DNA from: an uncultured Pseudomonadota bacterium
GTDB lineage: Bacteria; Pseudomonadota; Gammaproteobacteria; Burkholderiales; Burkholderiaceae_C
Reading direction: 5' to 3'
NCBI GenBank assembly: GCA_900320815.1
Contig: ONTY01000129.1
Location: 1-5,358 of the forward strand
Length of the DNA stretch: 5,358 nucleotides
A program made the translations under genes and the position numbers. This document shows, in pieces, positions 1 through 5,044 of this stretch (positions are counted from its first letter, which is position 1; every line of letters begins with the position of its first letter). The notes below the pieces were generated by a model. The model saw nothing but the letters and a program-made list of their open reading frames with translations, was not told where the DNA came from and ran no database searches.

Positions 1-249
1 CCCGCGCCGCGTCTGCGCGTGATTGAAATCGCCCCCATCGCCTTGCTGCTGGCGCTCAACGCCGTGCTGGTGTGGCGTGCCGATGAGGTGATGCGCTACG
101 TCAACGCTGCGGCGCGCAATTTGCACGCGCCGGGCGACTACATCAGCGCCGTGGCCGCAGCGCGCCCAGTGCCGCCACCTCAATCCAAAGCATCCGAAGC
201 CGGCAGCACCACTGACACCGCCGCTGCACACGAAAGGAACACGCCATGA
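1..249 (+). CDS. mrpD: Mrp-type cation/proton antiporter subunit D, C-terminal fragment
   Basis: This is the C-terminal end of the large proton-translocating membrane subunit D of a multisubunit Na+(K+)/H+ antiporter; the rest lies left of the window. The frame is open from base 1 (reading P-A-P-R-L-R-V-I-E), so the GTG at 19 is an internal valine and not a start. Visible are one last hydrophobic helix (about IAPIALLLALNAVLVW), then MRYVNAAARNLHAPGDYISAV, a tail pattern typical of MrpD/PhaD proteins, then about 30 residues rich in Ala, Pro, Ser and Thr that look disordered. The stop TGA at 247-249 overlaps the start of subunit E (ATGA), which with the following E-F-G order supports the assignment. 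The identification relies partly on this context because only 82 codons are visible. Synonyms in use are mnhD and phaD. Confidence 0.85.
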   Translation, partial: PAPRLRVIEIAPIALLLALNAVLVWRADEVMRYVNAAARNLHAPGDYISAVAAARPVPPPQSKASEAGSTTDTAAAHERNTP

Positions 250-761
250 TGCGCCGCCTGCTGCCCGCACCGCTGCTCAGCTGCCTGCTGGCTGCCGCCT
301 GGCTGGCGCTGAGCCGCAACGTGGATGCCGGGCAAGTGTTGCTGGCTCTCGTTTTTGCGCTGTTCATCCCGCGCATTCTGATGCCGCTGCGCCCCACGCG
401 CCCGCGCGTGAGGCAGCCGGCGCTGCTGGCGCTGCTGATTTGGCGCGTAGCGTGCGACGTGCTCACTGCCAACGCCGCCATGTTTGTGTCGCTGCTGCGC
501 CGCCCGCTGCGCAGCGCCTTTGTGCTGGTGCCGCTGGAGTTGCGTGACCCCTCGGCGCTGGCGGCGCTGGCCATCATCACGGCCATCGTGCCCGGCACCG
601 TGTGGTGCGAGATTGCGCGCGACAACAGCGCACTGCTGCTGCATGTGTGGGACGTGCCCGCCGGCGGCGCCGAAGAACTCATCGCCAGCTACAAGGCGCG
701 CTATGAGCGCGCGCTGGCGCGCATCTTTGAACAACCCGCCCCTCCTGCCCCTGCGCCATGA
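246..761 (+). CDS. mrpE: Mrp-type cation/proton antiporter subunit E
   Basis: Subunit E is a small inner-membrane component of the Mrp antiporter complex, needed for assembly and activity of the Na+(K+)/H+ exchanger. The 171-residue product has two closely spaced hydrophobic segments near the N-terminus (about residues 5-22 and 29-48) and another at about 58-80. A soluble C-terminal part follows with family hallmarks: AFVLVPLELRDPSALAALA (91-109), IVPGT (114-118), LLLHVWDV (130-137) and a Y-x-x-R-Y-E-R-x-L-x-x-I-F-E stretch (149-162). Length is normal for the family. The ATG at 246 is preceded by AAGGAA at 234-239 with 6-base spacing and overlaps the subunit D stop; the ATG at 249 is an alternative second codon. 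The last nine residues are Pro/Ala-rich. The stop overlaps the next start (ATGA at 758-761). Synonyms are mnhE and phaE. Confidence 0.93.
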   Translation: MMRRLLPAPLLSCLLAAAWLALSRNVDAGQVLLALVFALFIPRILMPLRPTRPRVRQPALLALLIWRVACDVLTANAAMFVSLLRRPLRSAFVLVPLELRDPSALAALAIITAIVPGTVWCEIARDNSALLLHVWDVPAGGAEELIASYKARYERALARIFEQPAPPAPAP

Positions 762-1039
762 TGAATCTGCTGCTCCCCAGCGCCATCACTTTCACCCTGT
801 GCATCTACGCCCTGGCTGCGCTGCTGGCGCTGTGGCGTGTGCTGCGCGGCCCAGCAGCCCAAGACCGCGTGCTGGCGCTGGACTTCGTTAGCCTCATCGC
901 CATGCTCATCGTGCTGGTTGTCGGCATCCGCTCGAGCAGCAGCATGTACTTCGAGGCCGCGCTGCTTGTGGCGCTGTTTGGTTTTGTGGGCACGGCGGCA
1001 ATGGCCAAGTTCCTGCTGCGCGGCGAGGTCATTGAATGA
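758..1039 (+). CDS. mrpF: Mrp-type cation/proton antiporter subunit F
   Basis: Subunit F is a small three-helix inner-membrane protein of the Mrp antiporter complex. The 93-residue length is normal for the family. Hydrophobic helices are visible at about residues 5-28, 40-58 and 64-87. Between the first two lies the conserved loop R-G-P-x-x-x-D-R-V-L-A-L-D (30-42), with acidic residues D36 and D42; the end GTAAMAKFLLRGEVIE is also typical of the family. The start ATG at 758 overlaps the subunit E stop, and a second ATG follows at 761. There is no clear Shine-Dalgarno sequence upstream (the stretch is C-rich), so translation probably depends on ribosomes finishing mrpE. The stop TGA at 1037-1039 overlaps the subunit G start. 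Synonyms are mnhF and phaF. Confidence 0.94.
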   Translation: MMNLLLPSAITFTLCIYALAALLALWRVLRGPAAQDRVLALDFVSLIAMLIVLVVGIRSSSSMYFEAALLVALFGFVGTAAMAKFLLRGEVIE

Positions 1040-1608
1040 ACAACGCACCGCTGTGGGCGCAAGCCATTGAAGCGGCGCTGCTCATTGCCAGTGCCATGCT
1101 GGTGCTGGCGGCCTCCTGGGCGCTGGCACGCATGGATGACTTTTTCCAGCGCCTGCACCCGCCCGCCCTTGGGTACACGCTGGGCGCCTGGTGCGCCTGC
1201 CTGGCGTGCATCGTGCATTTCGCTGCGGTGGATGGCGAGGTGCAGTGGCGCTTCATCCTCATTGCCGCATTGCTGGCCATCACAGCGCCCATCACCAGCA
1301 TCTTGCTGGCGCGCGCCGCGTTGTTCCGTGGGCGGCGCAGTCCGGCACGCCGCACGCTGCCACCTTCGCTGCGCCCTCTTGCCTCCATGTCCGCCAGCCA
1401 GCCGGAGGTCACGGCCAAAACGGAGACGACTTGCCCAGCACCTGCCACAGAAGGAAAAAACGCTGCCGCTCCGACCCCAAGTGCATCAGCTTCCGATGCT
1501 GCGCCGCAAGCAGGCGCAGCATCCGCCGCGCCGCACCCCTCCGGGCAGGCAGAAGCGCCCGTCATCAGCATCATCGGTTCCGCAAAAAAAGAACAGCCAG
1601 ACGTGTGA
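1036..1608 (+). CDS. mrpG: Mrp-type cation/proton antiporter subunit G with long C-terminal tail
   Basis: Subunit G is the last small inner-membrane subunit of the Mrp antiporter. The core (about residues 1-101) has three predicted helices (about 9-31, 47-64 and 72-93) and family motifs RMDDFFQRLHPPALGYTLGAW (32-52) and the ITAPITSILLARAALFRG region (82-99). Family members are usually near 100-125 residues; this one is 190 because of a tail of about 90 residues. The tail starts with a basic patch (RGRRSPARR) and continues as an Ala/Pro/Ser-rich, probably disordered cytoplasmic extension, ending in VISIIGSAKKEQPDV. The start ATG at 1036 overlaps the mrpF stop and has GAGGT at 1025-1029 as a good ribosome binding site. 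The antiporter operon appears to end here. Core assignment is firm; the tail's function is unknown. Synonyms are mnhG and phaG. Confidence 0.9.
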   Translation: MNNAPLWAQAIEAALLIASAMLVLAASWALARMDDFFQRLHPPALGYTLGAWCACLACIVHFAAVDGEVQWRFILIAALLAITAPITSILLARAALFRGRRSPARRTLPPSLRPLASMSASQPEVTAKTETTCPAPATEGKNAAAPTPSASASDAAPQAGAASAAPHPSGQAEAPVISIIGSAKKEQPDV

Positions 1609-1689
1609 GACGTGTGCTTCCACACCAGGCACTTTGACCGCAAACAGCCACCTGCCCTGCCCTCTGCTGCCTGCCCATGAAAAGCGGAT

Positions 1690-1698
1690 TGCTAAAAT
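1690..1698 (+). promoter_or_regulatory. Candidate extended -10 promoter upstream of pilU
   Basis: In the 262-base gap between mrpG and pilU, TGC-TAAAAT reads as an extended -10 element (TGn plus a hexamer one base from TATAAT). No good -35 lies 16-18 bases upstream (around 1670-1675 the sequence is C-rich), which is tolerable for an extended -10 promoter. A TTGACC at 1634-1639 resembles a -35 but has no matching -10 at the right distance. Initiation near 1705 would give a leader of about 165 bases before pilU. No convincing terminator for the antiporter operon is visible in this gap, so read-through into pilU is also possible. This is pattern matching only. Confidence 0.4.
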
Positions 1699-1855
1699 TC
1701 CTGCGCTCTGTCCGCCGCCGCCCACAAAAGCCATGCTGCTGCAACTGGCGACGATGCTCGGCGCCATTGTCATGATTATCCTTTTCAGCCTTCCCGGACA
1801 AGACCACCCAAACCGTTTTAACCGCTGAACGCATCCGCAACCCTTTTCATTTTCC

Positions 1856-1860
1856 GGAGA
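1856..1860 (+). promoter_or_regulatory. Ribosome binding site of pilU
   Basis: GGAGA lies 10 bases before the ATG at 1871. It decides the pilU start in favour of 1871 over the in-frame ATG at 1898 (codon 10), which has no comparable purine-rich stretch in front of it. Confidence 0.7.
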
Positions 1861-1870
1861 AATCAAGCCC

Positions 1871-3121
1871 ATGCCTGCCGCCGCCCCCCAAACCGCAATG
1901 GATCGTATCTTGCACCTGATGGCAGAGAGAAACGCCTCAGACGTGTATCTGTCCGCGCACGCGCCTGCGACCATCAAGATTGAAGGTCAGTACTACCCCA
2001 TCAATGAGCAAATCCTGCCGCCGCAGGCAGTGATGAATCTGCTCATGGACGTGGTGCCGCCGCAGCGCATTGAAGAGCTGAAAGAAACTGGCGACTTGAA
2101 TATGGCCATTCCGCTGCCGGGTGTGGGCAATTTTCGCCTTTCTGCCATGCGCCAGCGGGGCACGTATGCCGCTGTGATTCGCTATATCAGCGCAAAAATC
2201 CCCACAATTGAAGAATTGAATCTGCCGCAGGCGCTCAAGGAGCTGGTGATGCGCAAACGCGGTCTGGTGCTCATGGTCGGCGCCACGGGCACGGGCAAAT
2301 CCACCTCGCTGGCGTCCATGATTGATTTTCGCAACGAAAACAAAACCGGGCACATCCTCACCATTGAAGACCCGATTGAATACACCTTTACCAACAAACG
2401 CTCCATCATCAACCAGCGCGAAGTCGGCTCAGATACCAATGCGCTGCAGATTGGGTTGAAAAACGCCCTGCGCCAAGCCCCAGACGTGATTCTGATTGGC
2501 GAAATCCGCGACCGCGAAACCATGTCAGCCGCCATTGCCTATGCGCAGTCCGGCCACTTGTGCCTGGCCACGCTGCACGCCAACAACAGCTACAACGCGC
2601 TCAACCGTATTCTTTCGTTTTATCCGGTGGAAGTGCGTCCCACGCTGCTGGGCGACCTGGCGGCGGCGCTGCAGTCCATCGTCTCGCAGCGCCTTATTCC
2701 CACTGTCGATGGCAAGCGCGTGCCTGCGGTGGAAATCATGTTCAACACCAAACTGGTCGCTGATTTGATTGAAAAAAGCGACTTCAATGGCGTCAAAGAG
2801 GCGATGGACAACGCGCTGGCCGAGGGTTCGCAAACCTTTGAGCAGCACTTGGCCGAACTCATCAACTCTGGCCGCATCACGCGCGACGAAGGGCTGGCGT
2901 ATGCCGACTCGCCCACCAACCTCATGTGGCGGCTGCAAAACACCACGGGTCGCATCAACCCCAACCAGCCGCAAGAAGAAGAGGTGGCTGGCGACGAGGC
3001 CATCTTCTCCGACATCACGCTGGATGTGCGCCCCAGCGGCTTTGGCTCCAGTCGCTTTGACTCGAGCTTCACCAACTCGCGCATGGGGTCGGTGAGCGAC
3101 TCGCGCATCGGCTCGCTGTGA
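1871..3121 (+). CDS. pilU: Type IV pilus retraction-type ATPase PilU
   Basis: PilU is a cytoplasmic hexameric ATPase of the PilT/VirB11 secretion ATPase family that works with PilT in retracting type IV pili, which serve twitching motility, surface attachment and DNA uptake. The 416-residue product has an N-terminal PAS-like region (about 10-110, with RNASDVYLSAHAPATIKIEG) and then the ATPase core. The core shows Walker A GATGTGKS (137-144), Asp box TIEDPIEY (164-171), Walker B with VILIGEIRDRE (206-216) and His box GHLCLATLH (228-236). The wording IINQREVGSDT and the C-terminal FEQHLAELINSGRITRDEGLAYADS match PilU rather than PilT. Beyond about residue 385 is a tail rich in Ser, Arg and Gly. 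The start is set by GGAGA at 1856-1860. The stop overlaps the GTG start of prmB. PilT is not encoded immediately upstream, although pilT and pilU are neighbours in many proteobacteria. Confidence 0.95.
   Translation: MPAAAPQTAMDRILHLMAERNASDVYLSAHAPATIKIEGQYYPINEQILPPQAVMNLLMDVVPPQRIEELKETGDLNMAIPLPGVGNFRLSAMRQRGTYAAVIRYISAKIPTIEELNLPQALKELVMRKRGLVLMVGATGTGKSTSLASMIDFRNENKTGHILTIEDPIEYTFTNKRSIINQREVGSDTNALQIGLKNALRQAPDVILIGEIRDRETMSAAIAYAQSGHLCLATLHANNSYNALNRILSFYPVEVRPTLLGDLAAALQSIVSQRLIPTVDGKRVPAVEIMFNTKLVADLIEKSDFNGVKEAMDNALAEGSQTFEQHLAELINSGRITRDEGLAYADSPTNLMWRLQNTTGRINPNQPQEEEVAGDEAIFSDITLDVRPSGFGSSRFDSSFTNSRMGSVSDSRIGSL
3075..3118 (+). repeat. Imperfect 20-base direct repeat at the 3' end of pilU
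   Basis: Two copies of an ACTCGCGCAT-led 20-base unit, at 3075-3094 and 3099-3118, match at about 16 of 20 positions. The 24-base period keeps the reading frame and encodes NSRMGSVS followed by DSRIGSL (residues 402-416), a doubled S-R-x-G-S motif. The second copy runs into the pilU stop and the prmB start. Confidence 0.6.
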
Positions 3122-3999
3122 GCCTCGCCCCCTTTGTTGCCAAAGTTGCGCGCCGCCTTGAAGCGGCGCGCTTGTCGTACGGGCACGGCACCACCTGCGC
3201 CTGGGACGAGGCCGCCTGGCTGGTGCTGCACGCGCTTGGCCTGCCGCTGGCCAGCGACCTGGGCGCCGCTGTCACCGCGCCGCCGCGCTTTTCCGCCCTC
3301 AAAAAAGCCGTCACTCTCATGCACGCGCGCATTGCCACGCGCACCCCGCTGGCCTATCTGCTGCGCGAGGCGTGGCTGCAAGGCGTTTCCTTTTATGTCG
3401 ATGAACGCTGCATCGTCCCGCGCAGCCTGCTGGCCGAAGTCATTGCCGACGCCAGCATTGACCCCTGGCTGCCTGCTGACTGCCGCCACGCGCTGGACCT
3501 GTGCTGCGGCGGCGGCAGCCTCGCCATCCTCGCCGCGCTGGCTTGGCCTGACATGCAGATTGACGCCGTTGACATCAGCGCCGATGCGCTGGAAGTCGCG
3601 CGCATCAACGTCGCGCGCCACAGCCTGCAAGCGCGCATCCACCTGCTGGCGGGCGACGGCCTGGCCGCCTGCGGCAACGCGTGCTACGGTCTCATCATCT
3701 GCAACCCGCCCTACGTCAACGACGAAAGCATGGCGCGCCTGCCGCCCGAATACGCCGCTGAGCCACCGCTGGCGCTGGCCGGCGGCGCTGACGGCATGGA
3801 TTTCATCCGTCCCCTCATCGCCAACGCGGCCCAACACTTGAGCGAAGGCGGCGCGCTGCTGCTGGAAATTGGCCACGAGCGCGAGCATTTTGAAGCTGCC
3901 TTCCCCCACCTTGCCCCCGTATGGCTGGACACCAGCGCCGGCATTGGCCAGGTGCTGCTGCTGCCGCGCGACGAATTGCTGCACGCAGCAAGTGAATAG
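3118..3999 (+). CDS. prmB: Ribosomal protein L3 N5-glutamine methyltransferase PrmB
   Basis: PrmB transfers a methyl group from S-adenosylmethionine to the side-chain amide of a glutamine in ribosomal protein uL3, in the cytoplasm. The 293-residue product is the usual length. An N-terminal helical substrate-binding part contains YGHGTTCAWDEAAWLVLH (21-38), PLAYL (77-81) and FYVDERCIVPRS (92-103), typical of PrmB. The Rossmann-type methyltransferase domain follows, with SAM motif I DLCCGGGSLAILAAL (127-141), an acidic motif II in IDAVDIS, and the family's catalytic NPPY at 196-199 followed by VNDESMARLPPEY, which separates PrmB from the release-factor enzyme PrmC. Motif I reads CCGGGS where DLCTGSGCLAIL is more usual. 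The start is GTG at 3118, overlapping the pilU stop (GTGA), without a strong ribosome binding site, so translational coupling to pilU is likely. Conserved N-terminal residues begin soon after, which supports this start. Confidence 0.92.
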   Translation: MSLAPFVAKVARRLEAARLSYGHGTTCAWDEAAWLVLHALGLPLASDLGAAVTAPPRFSALKKAVTLMHARIATRTPLAYLLREAWLQGVSFYVDERCIVPRSLLAEVIADASIDPWLPADCRHALDLCCGGGSLAILAALAWPDMQIDAVDISADALEVARINVARHSLQARIHLLAGDGLAACGNACYGLIICNPPYVNDESMARLPPEYAAEPPLALAGGADGMDFIRPLIANAAQHLSEGGALLLEIGHEREHFEAAFPHLAPVWLDTSAGIGQVLLLPRDELLHAASE

Positions 4000-4012
4000 G
4001 GTATCAGCCATA

Positions 4013-4128
4013 TGCCCGCACAAGACGCGGGTTATAAAAAAATAAAATGATGAGTATTGAGATACTCATGCCATTGGATCATCATTACCCGCAAAATATG
4101 CGGGCAATCAATGTATACCTCATGCCAA
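4013..4128. repeat. AT-rich spacer with nested inverted and direct repeats
   Basis: The gap between prmB and the ligase holds dense repeat structure. CCCGC-N7-GCGGG occurs twice, at 4015-4031 and 4088-4104; the second extends to 6-bp arms (CCCGCA/TGCGGG, loop AAATA). Between them ATGAGTAT (4050-4057) and ATACTCAT (4062-4069) form perfect 8-bp arms around TGAG. Long-range complementarity also exists: TGCCCGC (4013-4019) with GCGGGCA (4100-4106), GCGGGT (4027-4032) with ACCCGC (4087-4092), and AATGATGA (4046-4053) with TCATCATT (4079-4086). Direct repeats end in ATAC(C)TCATGCCA at 4062-4073 and 4115-4127. An A/T run (TTATAAAAAAATAAAA) lies at 4032-4047. It could be a regulatory leader, a degenerate mobile or intergenic repeat, or partly chance. 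The repeats are seen directly; any function is unknown. Confidence 0.6.
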
Positions 4129-4139
4129 ACAGTCAAGCC

Positions 4140-5000
4140 ATGAAACGCCGCCACCTCCTCGCCCTGCCTGCCTTCGCCCTTGTTGCCCCTTGGCTGCGCG
4201 CCGCTGCTGCTGCACAAACCGGCACACCCCCCGCCTTTGAACTGGTGGGGCCGTGGCGCGCCGGGCTGCATCTGGGCGAGTGGTGGGTGAGCGAGAAATA
4301 CGACGGCATCCGCGCCTGGTGGGACGGGCAGCACCTCATCACCCGTGGCGGGCGGCGCCTTGCCGCCCCTGCCTGGTTCACCCAAGGCTGGCCCGGCGCA
4401 CCGCTGGACGGCGAACTGTGGGCCGGGCACGGGTGCTTTGCCCAAGTGCAATCGGCCGTGCTGCGCCAGCAGCCGGACGATGCCGCGTGGCGCGCCATCC
4501 GCTTCATGGTGTTTGACCTCCCAACGCACGGCGGCAACTTTGACGCGCGCCTGCAGGCGCTGCGCGCCCTGCCTGCTGCCCCCACGCTGCACATTGCAGA
4601 GCAGCGCCGCGTCGCCAGCGATGCCCAGCTGCGGCAACTGCTGGCCAGCACCACACATGCGGGCGGTGAGGGGCTGGTGCTGCACCACGGCGCAGCGCTT
4701 TACCAAAGCGGGCGCAGTGCCAATCTGCTCAAACTCAAGCCTTTTGAGGATGCCGAAGCGCGCGTCATCGCCCACCTGCCAGGCAAAGGGCGCAACGCCG
4801 GGCGCCTTGGCGCGCTGCTCGTAGAAACGCCCGAAGGGCAGCGCTTTCGCATCGGCAGCGGCTTCACCGACGCGCAGCGCCACGCCCCGCCGCCCGTTGG
4901 CACTTGGGTTGCCTACCGCTATCGCGGGCATCACGCCAGCGGTCTGCCGCGCTTTGCCAGCTTTTTGCGTGCCTGCCCCGCAGCGCCAGGGGAGTTGTAG
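4140..5000 (+). CDS. ligE: Exported ATP-dependent DNA ligase, Lig E type
   Basis: This is a minimal ATP-dependent DNA ligase that seals nicks through a lysyl-AMP intermediate. The 286-residue product opens with an export signal: MKRRHLLALPAFALVAPWLRAAAAA, with likely cleavage near A25; the RRHLL could also make it a Tat-type signal. The nucleotidyltransferase domain follows with motif I EKYDGIRAWWDG (52-63, adenylated Lys53), motif III LDGELW (89-94), IIIa RFMVFDLP (121-128), motif IV EGLVLHH (177-183) and motif V LLKLKP (196-201). An OB-fold domain ends the protein, with GKGRNAGRLGALLVE, RFRIGSGFTDAQR and YRYRG...GLPRFASFLR. There are no extra DNA-binding domains, as expected for Lig E. The frame stays open upstream to ATG 4047, but ATG 4140 puts the signal peptide at the N-terminus and is preferred; neither start has a clear ribosome binding site. 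It lies 140 bases after prmB and converges on hemH. The replicative ligase is NAD-dependent in most bacteria, so this is an accessory enzyme. Confidence 0.9.
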   Translation: MKRRHLLALPAFALVAPWLRAAAAAQTGTPPAFELVGPWRAGLHLGEWWVSEKYDGIRAWWDGQHLITRGGRRLAAPAWFTQGWPGAPLDGELWAGHGCFAQVQSAVLRQQPDDAAWRAIRFMVFDLPTHGGNFDARLQALRALPAAPTLHIAEQRRVASDAQLRQLLASTTHAGGEGLVLHHGAALYQSGRSANLLKLKPFEDAEARVIAHLPGKGRNAGRLGALLVETPEGQRFRIGSGFTDAQRHAPPPVGTWVAYRYRGHHASGLPRFASFLRACPAAPGEL

Positions 5001-5044
5001 AGAAACGCTTCAAAAACTGCCGCAAACCAGCAAAGCAAAGGCAT

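Noticed and set aside
19..249. A complete small gene starting with GTG at 19.
   Set aside because: The frame is open to the window edge and reads as the C-terminus of antiporter subunit D, so GTG 19 is an internal codon.
143..734. Two overlapping minus-strand frames of 179 and 184 codons across mrpD and mrpE.
   Set aside because: They are Gln/Arg/Ser-rich shadows of a clear antiporter subunit E gene, with no domain and no ribosome binding site of note.
1067..1828. A 253-codon plus-strand frame overlapping mrpG.
   Set aside because: Its product is Arg/Pro/Cys-rich without motifs where it overlaps the conserved MrpG core. Only the short hydrophobic end (from 1733) was kept as a separate low-confidence observation.
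2620..4023. A 467-codon open frame on the minus strand across the end of pilU and all of prmB.
   Set aside because: Both plus-strand genes there show clear family motifs through the whole overlap. The minus-strand product has no recognisable domain and the biased composition of an antisense shadow in GC-rich DNA.
4015..4047. A rho-independent terminator after prmB.
   Set aside because: The CCCGC/GCGGG stem is only 5 bp and is followed on the plus strand by an A-rich run, not a T-run. On the minus strand a T-rich stretch follows the AT-rich hairpin at 4050-4069, but no minus-strand gene ends nearby.
4047..4139. An in-frame N-terminal extension of the ligase starting at ATG 4047.
   Set aside because: It would bury the signal peptide 31 residues inside the protein, and its codons coincide with the repeat structures. 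The start at 4140 gives a normal exported Lig E. Other in-frame ATGs (4050, 4068, 4098, 4122) are equally unsupported.
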